64,000 nt of DNA from Shewanella pneumatophori (GCF_023283895.1 NZ_JAKILB010000005.1:62001-126000); one strand, 5' to 3'. Shown: positions 49,835 through 58,645, numbered from the stretch's first letter. Program-made: numbers and translations. Notes: generated from the letters alone by a model not told the origin.

Positions 49835-50062
49835 ATGAATACTCGAGATAAGCAAGTTAATCCAAAAATGGGCGCTAAGCCAAAAGCTAAAATTACCACC
49901 GTGGATAGTGGCTCTAGCACGTTAACTGATTTGTTTGCTATGCAAACTGAAGTTGCATTACTGCAATCTATGGCTCGCTCAAAAACGCTGACGATTATGG
50001 TGGTGGTCGGTGTGCTAGGTTTTGCTGGTTTTATACTGTTTTTATATAAAATGGCGGGCTAG
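49835..50062 (+). CDS. Small tail-anchored membrane protein, 75 aa
   Basis: A soluble Lys-rich N-terminal ~50 residues, then one hydrophobic segment at 53-71 (TIMVVVGVLGFAGFILFLY). Good GGAG ribosome site. Family uncertain (it resembles small DUF3149-type proteins only loosely). Followed 48 bp on by a second small membrane protein, probably cotranscribed. Confidence 0.6.
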   Translation: MNTRDKQVNPKMGAKPKAKITTVDSGSSTLTDLFAMQTEVALLQSMARSKTLTIMVVVGVLGFAGFILFLYKMAG

Positions 50063-50110
50063 CCGCTCAGTTGTACCTTTAATTTCTAATTACCTGCTAA
50101 GGAAAGCAAT

Positions 50111-50356
50111 ATGTTTATGTTTGCCGCCGAATTACTTTTTACCATCGTCTGGGATTATGTGCTGTGTTATGTATTTTATGCGACCGGCGCCATTGTGCTT
50201 TATCTCTGCACTTGGGGAAAAGTGAACTATTCGCTGGCTCCAAATACATTTTTATCCCATTCTAGAGTGAAAGGAAAATCGACGACCGATAAGCCCCTTT
50301 TAGTGGGCATGGCCTTTTATATTATCTTGTTTATAGTTGCTATTTGGTTGGCTTAA
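50111..50356 (+). CDS. Small two-helix membrane protein, 81 aa
   Basis: Hydrophobic helices at about 5-33 and 63-81 flank a basic loop (SHSRVKGKSTTDK). AAGGA upstream. No family recognised. Probably expressed with the 75-aa gene before it. Confidence 0.6.
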   Translation: MFMFAAELLFTIVWDYVLCYVFYATGAIVLYLCTWGKVNYSLAPNTFLSHSRVKGKSTTDKPLLVGMAFYIILFIVAIWLA

Positions 50357-50490
50357 GTGGGCTAATAGGGTTGCGCCTTTAAGTCATTAAATGAGTTGAT
50401 CAAGCTCATTCATTATTACTTATGCGTTGCTACCTCAGCATTGGCACCAAAGCTTAGGCGATTAACGTTCATGCTATTAGCGGTAAAGCT

Positions 50491-50910
50491 TTAGTCATAG
50501 CGATTACGTAAGGCTGGAATATCTGTTAAGTATTCTACAAACTCTACTTCATAACCGTCAGGGTCGATAAAGTACACATTGCGTCTGTAAGGATCGTCCA
50601 TTCCTGGTTTCGCAATTTCAAATCCAGCAGCTTTTAGGCGACGAACAACACCGTCTAAGTCATCGGTGGCATAAGCAAAGTGTGCTAAGCCAACTTGATG
50701 TCCTGTCAGATCCCGATTATCTGCATCGCCATCATCGTTAAAAGTTAAATATTGATAGTCATCGCCAAAGTGCACCCAGTTACGTTCAACCCCATGCCAG
50801 GTCGACTCGCCGCCACCACGTATTTGCCAGTGGGGGAATATCGCTTGATAGAATTTGAGGGCGGTAGGTATATCTCTAACAACGAGGTTTAAGTGCTCTA
50901 AGTGGATCAT
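50491..50910 (-). CDS. VOC (glyoxalase/dioxygenase superfamily) protein
   Basis: 139 residues, two beta-alpha-beta-beta-beta modules. His6 or His... in IHLEHLNLVVRD, His in GLAHFAYATDD and Glu in GYEVEFVEY are candidate metal ligands. Unknown substrate. It is 48 bp after the FMN reductase on the same strand, so it is likely in the same operon and under the GTAAAG operators. Confidence 0.8.
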   Translation of the reverse strand: MIHLEHLNLVVRDIPTALKFYQAIFPHWQIRGGGESTWHGVERNWVHFGDDYQYLTFNDDGDADNRDLTGHQVGLAHFAYATDDLDGVVRRLKAAGFEIAKPGMDDPYRRNVYFIDPDGYEVEFVEYLTDIPALRNRYD

Positions 50911-50921
50911 GGTGAATTCCT

Positions 50922-50942
50922 TTTATGATTTATGATTTATGA
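50922..50942. repeat. Three perfect tandem copies of TTTATGA
   Basis: A 7-bp unit is repeated three times between the reductase gene and the VOC gene, about 12 bp before the VOC start. Slippage here would change the spacer length, not the reading frame. Confidence 0.7.
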
Positions 50943-50958
50943 TAAATAGTGTTATGGC

Positions 50959-51567
50959 TTACATGCCGTAACTGTACTCTTGCTGCTTAGGATAAGGTTT
51001 GTTTTGATGGTTAAACCGCACCGTTTTTAATGCTGTACTGTACTGGGCAAGCATATGCAAACTGTAGTCGATACGCTCGCGTAAATGTAAGTCACGTTCA
51101 GAGTTTGGCTCTTGACTCTCTAGTACCTCCTCAACATTGCGAATAATTAAATGATCGGGTGTGGCGACTAATTTATTATTTTTTAGCGCATTCATTCTTA
51201 ACTCTGCGATCGGATAAGCACCGCTTATTCCACTTACCACCGCGACTAATAGCGCTGGTTTATGGGCAGTATCTTGGCTATCCGCCATTAATAGAAAATT
51301 TTTCATAAGCGGCGAGGCCATACCGCCCCACTCTGGAGTGATTAGCACTAAAGCATCGGCATGCTTTATCTGCTTGGCGATAAGCGGCCATTGGCTGTTG
51401 TTTGCTGTTTTAGATGCAGCTTCACCATCCCAAAATGGCAGTTGGTATTGATTCAGTTCAATGTGATTTATTCGAGTGAAATCTGAGGATTGCTCGGCAA
51501 TATAGTGGGCAACTTTGGCACTTTGAGATGGGCTTCTTTGGCTTGCGCTTACGATAACTAATTCCAT
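50959..51567 (-). CDS. NAD(P)H-dependent FMN reductase family protein
   Basis: 202 residues of the flavodoxin-like fold: VSASQRSPSQSAKVA is the FMN phosphate loop, LITPEWGGMASPLMKNFL corresponds to the PEYN-type motif, and VVSGISGAYPIAELR the third FMN loop. It would reduce FMN, quinones or metal ions with NAD(P)H. The AAAAAGG ribosome site overlaps the first of three inverted repeats upstream. First gene of a unit with the VOC gene; divergent from the Cys-cluster regulator. Confidence 0.82.
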   Translation of the reverse strand: MELVIVSASQRSPSQSAKVAHYIAEQSSDFTRINHIELNQYQLPFWDGEAASKTANNSQWPLIAKQIKHADALVLITPEWGGMASPLMKNFLLMADSQDTAHKPALLVAVVSGISGAYPIAELRMNALKNNKLVATPDHLIIRNVEEVLESQEPNSERDLHLRERIDYSLHMLAQYSTALKTVRFNHQNKPYPKQQEYSYGM

Positions 51568-51571
51568 TTAA

Positions 51572-51644
51572 GTAAACCTTTTTGTTTATTTAAGCTTTAA
51601 GTAAAGTAATGTCTTTACATAACAAAGTAAAGAAAAAAGTTTAC
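51572..51644. promoter_or_regulatory. Three tandem GTAAAG-type inverted repeats (operator array)
   Basis: GTAAAC-N6-GTTTAT at 51572-51589, GTAAAG-N6-CTTTAC at 51601-51618 (perfect) and GTAAAG-N6-GTTTAC at 51627-51644. All are 18-bp sites with six-base spacers. Centres are 29 and 26 bp apart, so helically phased roughly every 2.5 to 2.8 turns. They fill the space between the divergent reductase and regulator genes; the first covers the reductase ribosome site. Confidence 0.75.
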
Positions 51645-51726
51645 TTAATTATATGGTGAGTAATAATGGTCTTAGTTCAACCGCGTTACTTAGCGCTTTT
51701 ATGGGCCTGTAGTTATAAAAGAGATA

Positions 51727-52365
51727 ATGATGAAGACCAGTGACAAGATTTTGCAGATGTTAAAAACCCAAGGTGAGCTAACCGCTAAAGTGATTGCTAG
51801 CGAGTTAGGTCTAACAACCATGGGGGTACGTCAACACCTACAAAGCCTGGAAGAAAGCCAAGACGTTGTGTTTGAAGATAGAAAAGCCGCTCGTGGTCGA
51901 CCAACACGATTTTGGGCGCTGACCCCACAAAGTAATAGTCATTTCTCAGATCGCCATGAAGATCTGACTGTGCAATTAATCGACTCGGTAAAAGTTGTGT
52001 TTGGTGACGGCGGATTAGAGCAGCTGATTAGCCATCGTGAGCAGGCAACATATAGCTTGTATAGCCAAGCGCTGGCGAACGTCGATGGCTTAGAAGCTAA
52101 GCTGAATATGCTGGCGAAATTACGTACTGATGAAGGCTACATGGCAACCATAGAGCAGCAGCAAGGCGTGTATTTCCTACTAGAAAATCATTGTCCAATA
52201 TGTGCAGCGGCCACATCTTGCCTAAGCTTTTGCCGCTCAGAGTTACAACTTTTTCAGAGTCTATTTACTGCTGAAGCGAGCATTTCACGTGAACAACATA
52301 TTATTGAAGGTGCACGTCGTTGCGCTTATAAAGTTGTGCCTCATCGCCAAGGTAATGGTCAATAA
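51727..52365 (+). CDS. Winged-HTH regulator with C-terminal Cys cluster (SufR-like)
   Basis: 212 residues; ATG at 51727 or the adjacent ATG (51730) with AGAG at better spacing. N-terminal winged helix (ASELGLTTMGVRQHLQSLEE, then RGRPTRFWALT). A long helix leads to a cluster: Cys156, Cys159, Cys165, Cys169 and Cys199 (ENHCPICAAATSCLSFCRSE), a plausible Fe-S or Zn site as in SufR-type DeoR/ArsR-like regulators. Probable repressor of the divergent reductase-VOC genes and of itself. It is not with suf or isc genes. Confidence 0.75.
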   Translation: MMKTSDKILQMLKTQGELTAKVIASELGLTTMGVRQHLQSLEESQDVVFEDRKAARGRPTRFWALTPQSNSHFSDRHEDLTVQLIDSVKVVFGDGGLEQLISHREQATYSLYSQALANVDGLEAKLNMLAKLRTDEGYMATIEQQQGVYFLLENHCPICAAATSCLSFCRSELQLFQSLFTAEASISREQHIIEGARRCAYKVVPHRQGNGQ

Positions 52366-52367
52366 GT

Positions 52368-53072
52368 ATGGAATCGAAACGTGCACGCTTAGATAGATTT
52401 ATTAGCGTTAAAACTGGGGTCAGTAAAAAAAATGTCCGCGCAGTTTTAGCCAAAGGTTTAGTCAAGGTTGATGGCGTTATCGCCCGCGATATTGATTTGA
52501 TTATTGATGAGTTTTCCCATGTAACGTTCGAAGATAGAGTATTGCAGGCCAATCAAGCCAGCTATGTAATGCTGCATAAACCTGTGGGGGTGGTTAGCGC
52601 TAATGTTGATGACAAACATAAGACGGTTATCGATCTGCTAGATAGAGATGATAAACACAATCTACATATTGTGGGCCGGCTTGATCTGAATACTTCAGGT
52701 TTATTACTGCTGACTAATGATGGCCGCTGGTCTAAAAAGTTAATGTCACCAGAGCACAAAGTCGGCAAGCTATATCGAGTTAGCTTACAAAATCCGATTA
52801 ATGAATCCTATATCGCTGCATTTGCCAGTGGTATGTACTTTGAGTATGAAGACATTACGACATTGCCCGCTAAGCTTGAGATAGTGGATGAATACACTGC
52901 GTTAGTCACACTTATGGAAGGGCGTTACCATCAAATAAAACGTATGTTTGGTCGCTTTCGAAATCCAGTTATTGGTTTGCACCGGATCTCTGTCGGCGCG
53001 ATAACGTTAGACGCGGACCTTTTAGCTGGAGCAAGTCGAGAGTTAACGGCAGATGAAGTGCTTAATGCTTAA
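52368..53072 (+). CDS. RsuA/RluB-type pseudouridine synthase
   Basis: 234 residues. N-terminal S4 RNA-binding domain (RLDRFISVKTGVSKKNVRAVL, AKGLVKVDG), then the catalytic domain with GRLDLNTSGLLLLTNDG (catalytic Asp), VGKLYRVSL and EGRYHQIKRMFGRF. Related to RsuA, which modifies U516 of 16S rRNA, but could be a paralogue. Starts 2 bp after the regulator stop, so it may be cotranscribed and so under the same operators. Confidence 0.85.
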   Translation: MESKRARLDRFISVKTGVSKKNVRAVLAKGLVKVDGVIARDIDLIIDEFSHVTFEDRVLQANQASYVMLHKPVGVVSANVDDKHKTVIDLLDRDDKHNLHIVGRLDLNTSGLLLLTNDGRWSKKLMSPEHKVGKLYRVSLQNPINESYIAAFASGMYFEYEDITTLPAKLEIVDEYTALVTLMEGRYHQIKRMFGRFRNPVIGLHRISVGAITLDADLLAGASRELTADEVLNA

Positions 53073-53200
53073 GTGGCTTCATCGAGGTCAAGTAGGGCAA
53101 AAGTACAATGTTGACTACCGCAATACTTGTTATGTGTTTGGCATAAATATCTAAACTAGCAAATGAGATCCCCTGCCTCTCATTAGCCATTGACCCTTTT

Positions 53201-53224
53201 GGGAGCCTACGGGCTCTCTTTTTT
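53201..53224 (+). terminator. Terminator after the pseudouridine synthase
   Basis: GGGAGCC (53201-53207) pairs with GGCTCTC (53212-53218, one G-T pair) around TACG, followed by TTTTTT. Confidence 0.8.
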
Positions 53225-53358
53225 AGATTGTTTACTTTACAAACAAATTATTTATATCCGCAGCTAGATAATGTTCAACTTTGTGATCTGGTGCAATTTT
53301 TCGACATTGCGGTATGAACAAATTCATTAATTACTAAAGTGCTAATAAGCCACTCTGG

Positions 53359-53399
53359 CGATCAATGTCTCATTTATGTGAATTGTGAGGCATTGATCG
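53359..53399 (+). other. Long hairpin (14-bp stem) upstream of the SatP-like gene
   Basis: CGATCAATGTCTCA pairs with TGAGGCATTGATCG over 14 bp with a single G-U pair, around a 13-nt loop. It is not followed by a T run, so not a simple terminator. It is 230 bp before the transporter gene, a possible leader structure, sRNA element or a large operator. Confidence 0.6.
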
Positions 53400-53628
53400 T
53401 TGCTGCGTTTTCCTTTAGATGCTTGATTGCTAATATTTTTTTAAGCTGTTGATTTTAATGTTTTATATTTCTTGTATTGCATGAGCTAAGAAGGGACATA
53501 AGCAATAGGAGGTATTTGCTCAGGTTAATGGCTTCAACTAGAATGCGCGCGCTCAAATTAACTTAATTTAATAATGTGCCTTTTTAAAAGGTGCATTTGT
53601 TAGTGAATACTTCCTGTAGGGGAACTCA

Positions 53629-54228
53629 ATGTCTACACAACTAGCTAATCCTGCTCCACTTGGTCTAATGGGTTTCGGTATGACTACCGTGCTATTAAAC
53701 ATCCATAACGCAGGCTTTTTCCCAATCGATTCAATGATTTTAGCGATGGGTATTTTCTACGGCGGTCTAGCTCAAGTTATCGTTGGTATCATGTGCTTCA
53801 AGCGCGGCGATACTTTCGGTACTACAGCATTTACATCTTACGGTTTGTTCTGGTTAACCCTAGTTGGTTTACTAGTAATGCCAAAAATGGGCTTTGCGGC
53901 TAGTCCTGCAGCATTCATGGGTTGGTACCTACTATTATGGGGCATGTTCACTGCAGCACTGTTTGTAGGTTCACTACGTTACCCACGTGCTAAGCAAGTT
54001 GTATTCGCTTCACTAACTATTTTATTCTTCCTACTTGCAGCTCGTGATTTCACTGGTAGCGAGTTAATCGGCACTATCGCTGGTTACGAAGGTATTTTCT
54101 GTGGTCTAAGTGCAATTTACTTTGCAATGGCTCAAGTATTAAATGCTGAGTTTGGCCGCGTTATTTTACCAGTAGGTCCAGTTGCCGTTGCTGCATACGA
54201 GCCAGCTACAGAGAAACAAGCCGCTTAA
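53629..54228 (+). CDS. Acetate uptake transporter, SatP/YaaH (GPR1/FUN34) family
   Basis: 199 residues, six membrane helices. [14 protein letters not shown] is the family signature for substrate entry. Homologues are hexameric acetate-succinate channels. It is the first gene after a long regulatory region. RBS GGGG about 7 nt before the start. Terminator follows. Confidence 0.88.
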   Translation: MSTQLANPAPLGLMGFGMTTVLLNIHNAGFFPIDSMILAMGIFYGGLAQVIVGIMCFKRGDTFGTTAFTSYGLFWLTLVGLLVMPKMGFAASPAAFMGWYLLLWGMFTAALFVGSLRYPRAKQVVFASLTILFFLLAARDFTGSELIGTIAGYEGIFCGLSAIYFAMAQVLNAEFGRVILPVGPVAVAAYEPATEKQAA

Positions 54229-54280
54229 GCTAACCACCAATTATCACTTATCTCCGATAATGCATAGTTAAAAGCGATAA

Positions 54281-54309
54281 AAAAAGCTGACCAATAGGTC
54301 AGCTTTTTT
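54281..54309. terminator. Bidirectional terminator after the SatP-like gene
   Basis: AAAAAGCTGACC (54281-54292) pairs with GGTCAGCTTTTT (54297-54308) around AATA; A and T runs serve both strands. Confidence 0.9.
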
Positions 54310-54348
54310 GTATCTGCGGTTTAGTGCTTTTTATCACTTACATAGCGA

Positions 54349-55881
54349 TTAACGCTGTTGTAGCTTGAATAACCACTTACCGTATAAGTAAATTCCTACC
54401 GCCGAGATAGTACCAATAGCAGCAATAATGTACCAAGCCATACCAATATTGTGGCTGTTGTATAGCAGGGTCGTTAGCTCTTGAGCTGGTTCACCGGTAA
54501 AGGCGACTAATGTGGTAAAGGCCTCACCTTGTGGAATGGCACTAATTTCACTTGCACTCATGCCACGCTCAGCAAGTAGTTCTAACGAGAAGATCTCTTT
54601 AGAGGCATACATTTCATAGAGTTTAGGACCAAAGTAACCTTCTAATGTCCAGCCGATCCCTTGCGGTAGCATGACAAAGCCTAGGTACATGGCCTTTTTA
54701 CCTTCAGGCGCAATATTACCCATAAACTCATTCTTCTTCGGGCTGATCATCATCTCACCGAATGAGAACATGGCAATTGCTAATACAATCATCCACGCAG
54801 CATTAGTCGCGCCAATTAATACGAATGCAAAAATACTTAATAAACAGCCGCCTAGCATAGCTGTGGTAATACGGTATTTAGCCGTTAACGCAGCCACTAA
54901 GAAACAGGTGGTCATAATCATACCTGCGTTAAGGTTAAGCATGCCCTCTGGCATTACCTTAGTACCGGTATTATCAAGACCAAGCCAGAACTGGAATATA
55001 CCGTTTGAGGTGCCTTCTGGACCAAATAGTGAAGTCACAATAACGCTGGTATCTACCCATTCAGCAATGTGGATGGGTAATACGTCAAATAGAGAGTTGA
55101 ATAGGAACCAGAAACCCGCAAACACCAGCATGTAGTAGATAACCACAGGCTTTTTAAGCTCATGCCATGCATCCCTCCACAGGGCTTCTTGATGTATTTC
55201 ACCGGCTTTAATTTTACGGTTACGCTCCATGCGCTCTTCTTTACCGGGCTCTTTATAAGCAAGTAAGAACAGGAAGTTTAAAGAAATAATAGCCGCACAT
55301 GCGTAAAACACGTTGTCCCATGAAAGCTGGCGCATATGTACCGCAACCAGCGGACCTAAGAAACCACCGATGTTGACCACTTGATAGAAAATACCCCACG
55401 CCATCGAGGTATTTTGTCTACCCGTTGATAGTACTAAGGTGCCTTGAATACCAGGCTTAAAAATTCCCGTACCACCGGCAAGCAAGATCGCACCGATTAA
55501 GAAACCGTAAAAACTTGGAAAAAATGCCATGACTAGATAGCCGGCAATTTTGATTATGGTAGATGCGAAGATGGTTTCTTTATAACCGACTCGATCTGAG
55601 ACCCCGCCGGTAAAGACTGGAATAAAGGTCTGCATAAATGCCCAGATCGCGATAATAATACCGTAATCGCTGAGGCTAATACCTAGGCCTCCTTCAGAGG
55701 TTGGAGCTTTTGCATAAAGGCCTGCACTGGCTTTTACGCCGTAGTAAGCAATTCGCTCTACGAGCTCCATGCCACCGACAATCCAAAATATATAACTTAA
55801 GCTGGCAATAGAGGCCCACATACCAAGCTGTTTAACTTCCCGCAGGTCGTTATCTGCATAAGTATCTTTCGAATCACTCAT
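54349..55881 (-). CDS. POT-like major facilitator transporter
   Basis: 510 residues from the ATG at 55881 (AAGGAAAG upstream; a frame of 31 more codons is unsupported). About 12 membrane helices. GGMELVERIAYYGVK resembles the POT/PTR motif ExxERFxYYG on helix 1, and GGVSDRVGYK is the loop 2-3 motif. The family moves di- and tripeptides with protons, but this member has long loops with divergent residues, so the substrate is unsure. Confidence 0.75.
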   Translation of the reverse strand: MSDSKDTYADNDLREVKQLGMWASIASLSYIFWIVGGMELVERIAYYGVKASAGLYAKAPTSEGGLGISLSDYGIIIAIWAFMQTFIPVFTGGVSDRVGYKETIFASTIIKIAGYLVMAFFPSFYGFLIGAILLAGGTGIFKPGIQGTLVLSTGRQNTSMAWGIFYQVVNIGGFLGPLVAVHMRQLSWDNVFYACAAIISLNFLFLLAYKEPGKEERMERNRKIKAGEIHQEALWRDAWHELKKPVVIYYMLVFAGFWFLFNSLFDVLPIHIAEWVDTSVIVTSLFGPEGTSNGIFQFWLGLDNTGTKVMPEGMLNLNAGMIMTTCFLVAALTAKYRITTAMLGGCLLSIFAFVLIGATNAAWMIVLAIAMFSFGEMMISPKKNEFMGNIAPEGKKAMYLGFVMLPQGIGWTLEGYFGPKLYEMYASKEIFSLELLAERGMSASEISAIPQGEAFTTLVAFTGEPAQELTTLLYNSHNIGMAWYIIAAIGTISAVGIYLYGKWLFKLQQR

Positions 55882-56374
55882 AACTTTCCTTCGATTTTTG
55901 TAATTATTTATAGTTATTTTGTATGTTTTTATTGTGTTGGTTTTGAGTATGTCGAACGTGTGACTCTTTACCAAAACGCTGCAAGCTTGTAATTGCAGCA
56001 GACACTTTACCTAATTTGTTGTTAAACGCAAAAGTGTTAATTTTCACTTTAGTGAGCTTTAAGCTGCTTTTAATTCGTTTAATTGACATAAAACAGCGGA
56101 AATTCGGCAATTATTGGCTGTATTTCAAGACAATGGCAGAGGATTTGAACAGACTAACAAAAAGGAGGGCTTTCTATGTGTGGGGGAAGGTGAATCGTAA
56201 CTGCCTATTCAACTTTCTAGCGTCTAATACTTATTAACCGTGGCAAACGCAAAAGAGAAGCGGGGATAGGAAAAATGGAGCAAAGCTTCAGCTAGAACGC
56301 TGGCACTAGCCGTAGCGATGAAATGACTTATGAATAGGAGCGATAATGGTGTGCGTACTTAACTGATAGTGGAA
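55882..56374. other. Intergenic region between transporter and cidB
   Basis: 493 bases. It holds the transporter promoter and the 3' region of cidB. Possible short frames here look like chance; no repeat or hairpin of note. I see nothing specific. Confidence 0.4.
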
Positions 56375-57064
56375 TCAATGAAGTAGCGCAGCAAATAGTG
56401 GTGCGGTGAGTACCATTGCAATACCGGTAAAAATCATGGTTAGGCTAGCGATAACACCTTCTTGGCGGCCAATCTCACTAGCTTTAGCTGCGCCAGCGCC
56501 ATGAGCAGAAGCCCCTAATGCAACGCCTTTGGCAATCGCGCTTTTAATGTTAGCGACTTTAAATAATGGCTCACAGATCAACATGCCAATCACACCTGTG
56601 AGTAACACCAACATTGCTGTGAGTTCAGGTATGCCACCAAATGAGCCTGTTGCTTCAATAGCAAATGGAGTCGATACCGAGCGCACCATCAAGCTGTGGG
56701 ATAACTCTGGCGGCAGATTGGTTAGCTTTACCAGTAACCAAGATGAGCCCAGCCCAAGTAATAAGCCACAGATAACACCTAAACTAAGTGTTAGTGGATA
56801 CTGCTTAATCAGTTCGCGCTCACGATAAATCGGGAGTGCAAATGCGATAGTCGCCGGAGCTAACATCGCTGCCAAGTAGTGGGTATAACTAAAGTAATCA
56901 CTGACATCGATTTTCAGGCTTACCACAGTTATCAATATAGCCATGGGCGCTATGATAATAGGTGCTAGCCAGACTTTGCGTTGACGTTTATACAAAGCTT
57001 TACTGGCAAAGTAGCCTATCAAAGTGAGTACTAAACAAAATAAACCTACGATTGAATGGCTCAT
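56375..57064 (-). CDS. cidB: LrgB/CidB-family membrane protein
   Basis: 229 residues, about 7 membrane helices, with GSSWLLVKLT, SVSTPFAIEATGSFGG and GASAHGAGAAKASEIG, the conserved LrgB motifs. It works with CidA in control of murein hydrolase export or pyruvate flux. It overlaps cidA by four bases (ATGA). Confidence 0.9.
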   Translation of the reverse strand: MSHSIVGLFCLVLTLIGYFASKALYKRQRKVWLAPIIIAPMAILITVVSLKIDVSDYFSYTHYLAAMLAPATIAFALPIYRERELIKQYPLTLSLGVICGLLLGLGSSWLLVKLTNLPPELSHSLMVRSVSTPFAIEATGSFGGIPELTAMLVLLTGVIGMLICEPLFKVANIKSAIAKGVALGASAHGAGAAKASEIGRQEGVIASLTMIFTGIAMVLTAPLFAALLH

Positions 57065-57594
57065 GCTGCTTGGCGCTCCTCGGTTGCTTTTGGCGCTAAA
57101 TCAGTTGGTGATGTCTTGGGTAACGTCAATACTTTTTCTGCAACCGCCATAGTTTGGTCCACATGTTGAACGGTTTTAGCTGCTTGGCGTTTTAAGTGCA
57201 TTTTGTGCTCAAATTTAAATAACTTATCTACAGTGAATGCGGTGCCAACAAGCACGCAGGTACTCGCTGCGAGCATGGCGCCTATTAATACTGCACCAAA
57301 ATGCTCTAGCAAGGCTTGATACTTAATGACAGCTACAACAGGTGGAATGAAAAACAGCAGTAACTCCCCAATTAACCATTTTGAAGCAAGGCTTACGCTG
57401 CGTTCTGGGATCAATTTTAACGATAGTAATAACAGCAATATAGTTAAGCCGATAACACTGCCTGGAATGGGGGAGTTGATGTAAATAGCTAAGGTTTGAC
57501 ACAGCCAAGCAAAGCCACAAAAACCGGTAACTTGCAGGGCAACAAGTAAGCAATGTTTGATATTTTTACGATTAATCTTGGCGAAGGTAGCCAT
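57061..57594 (-). CDS. cidA: CidA/LrgA-family holin-like protein
   Basis: 177 residues from the ATG at 57594, with GGAA better spaced than for the ATG at 57600. Four hydrophobic helices with PIPGSVIGL and LLFFIPPVV, then an unusually long cytoplasmic tail of about 60 residues. It is the first gene of cidA-cidB, divergent from a LysR regulator. Confidence 0.87.
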   Translation of the reverse strand: MATFAKINRKNIKHCLLVALQVTGFCGFAWLCQTLAIYINSPIPGSVIGLTILLLLLSLKLIPERSVSLASKWLIGELLLFFIPPVVAVIKYQALLEHFGAVLIGAMLAASTCVLVGTAFTVDKLFKFEHKMHLKRQAAKTVQHVDQTMAVAEKVLTLPKTSPTDLAPKATEERQAA

Positions 57595-57702
57595 GATCAT
57601 TTCCAGAACGGTAAAGGTAACGAATGCGTGTTAGTTTACGCTTGCTTATTTAATAGAAAAAATGAATATTAAGAATGCTATCTATAAATGTTGGTTATCT
57701 AA

Positions 57703-58602
57703 ATGGATCTCAAAGCACTGCAATACTTTACCCAAGTGGTCGATGCTGGTGGTTTTGCTAAGGCGAGTCATGTGGCATGCCTGACACAACCAGCCCTGTC
57801 TAAAGCAATAAGAATGTTAGAAGAAGAGTTAGATATGGTGTTGCTTGAGCGAGGAAAACGCGGCACCCAGATAAAACTCACTGCGGCAGGGGAAGTTGTA
57901 TATCAGCACGCCCAGCAATTACTCTCTGGGCGTCAGGCACTGCTGCATGAACTTGACGCGCTACGTAACTTAAGCGGCGGCAGCTTAAAATTAGGTTTAG
58001 CACCGCTGGGCAGCGCTGAACTGTTTGCTCCGGTGATTGCTAAGTTTAGGCAGTTGTATCCAAAAATCGATATGCAGCTGTTAGTGCGCGGTGGTATTGA
58101 GCAAACACTTGCACTACAGAAAAACGAGATTGAATTAGCAACAGGCATTATCGCCTTTGATGGTGAGTTTGATGGCTTAAGGATCCGCAACGATCCTATG
58201 GTGGTAGTGGTACCTAAAACTCACGAGTTAGCAAGTTTTAAAGAGCTGCAATTAACCGATTTACATGCATTAGCACAGGTGATGTTTGAGCCGGAATATG
58301 CACTCTATGAGTTGATTTTAGATGCCTGTAATAAGGCCGGCTTTGTACCTGCAGAAATCACGCGTGTGAGTCATGCTGATTTTGGTATTGCACTGGTAGC
58401 CGCTGGTACAGGTATTATGGTGTTACCGCAAATTATAGCTGAGCGCTATCGGGTCGATGCGGTAGTTAACGTGCCATTAGCTAGTCAAGATTTACGATGG
58501 GAGTTATCGCTATTTTGGCGCAAACAACAAAGCTTATCTTTTGCTGCTAAGGCGATGATAGAACTGGTGAAACAGCAGCTTGAGCAAGCATCAGCAGAGT
58601 AG
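57703..58602 (+). CDS. LysR-family regulator, likely CidR
   Basis: 299 residues. Winged HTH at 1-60 (DAGGFAKASHVACLTQPALSKAIRMLEEEL), then a two-lobe effector-binding domain (LGLAPLGSAELFAPVI and AAGTGIMVLPQII). It is divergent from cidAB, the usual place of its regulator. It binds in the 108-bp space between; I could not see a clear T-N11-A site. Effector unknown (acetate or pyruvate in Gram-positive CidR). Confidence 0.85.
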   Translation: MDLKALQYFTQVVDAGGFAKASHVACLTQPALSKAIRMLEEELDMVLLERGKRGTQIKLTAAGEVVYQHAQQLLSGRQALLHELDALRNLSGGSLKLGLAPLGSAELFAPVIAKFRQLYPKIDMQLLVRGGIEQTLALQKNEIELATGIIAFDGEFDGLRIRNDPMVVVVPKTHELASFKELQLTDLHALAQVMFEPEYALYELILDACNKAGFVPAEITRVSHADFGIALVAAGTGIMVLPQIIAERYRVDAVVNVPLASQDLRWELSLFWRKQQSLSFAAKAMIELVKQQLEQASAE

Positions 58603-58622
58603 CTATTGCGCTAGCCATAAAA

Positions 58623-58645
58623 AAGCCTAACTCTTAGTTAGGCTT
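58623..58645. terminator. Terminator between LysR gene and yqaE-like gene
   Basis: AAGCCTAACT pairs with AGTTAGGCTT, a 10-bp stem around CTT. The minus strand has a run of T after the stem, so it best serves the small yqaE-like gene. Confidence 0.75.

Larger units (their letters stand above)
53073..53628. other. Intergenic region before the SatP-like gene
   Basis: 556 bases. It holds the synthase terminator (53201-53224) and a long hairpin (53359-53399), which are listed separately. The rest is AT-rich with no open frame I trust. I looked for a CRP site and saw only weak half-sites (for example TGTGATCT near 53283). The SatP gene promoter must be here. Confidence 0.45.

Noticed and set aside
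50389-50409. Hairpin AATGAG...CTCATT after the small membrane genes
   Set aside because: No T run follows and there is a bulge; I could not call it a terminator.
53270-53300. CRP-like half site (TGTGATCT) upstream of the SatP-like gene
   Set aside because: Only one half matches; the other half GCAAT is far from TCACA.
56016-56237. 73-codon plus-strand frame between the POT-like transporter and cidB
   Set aside because: No ribosome site, no clear domain, skewed composition; probably chance.
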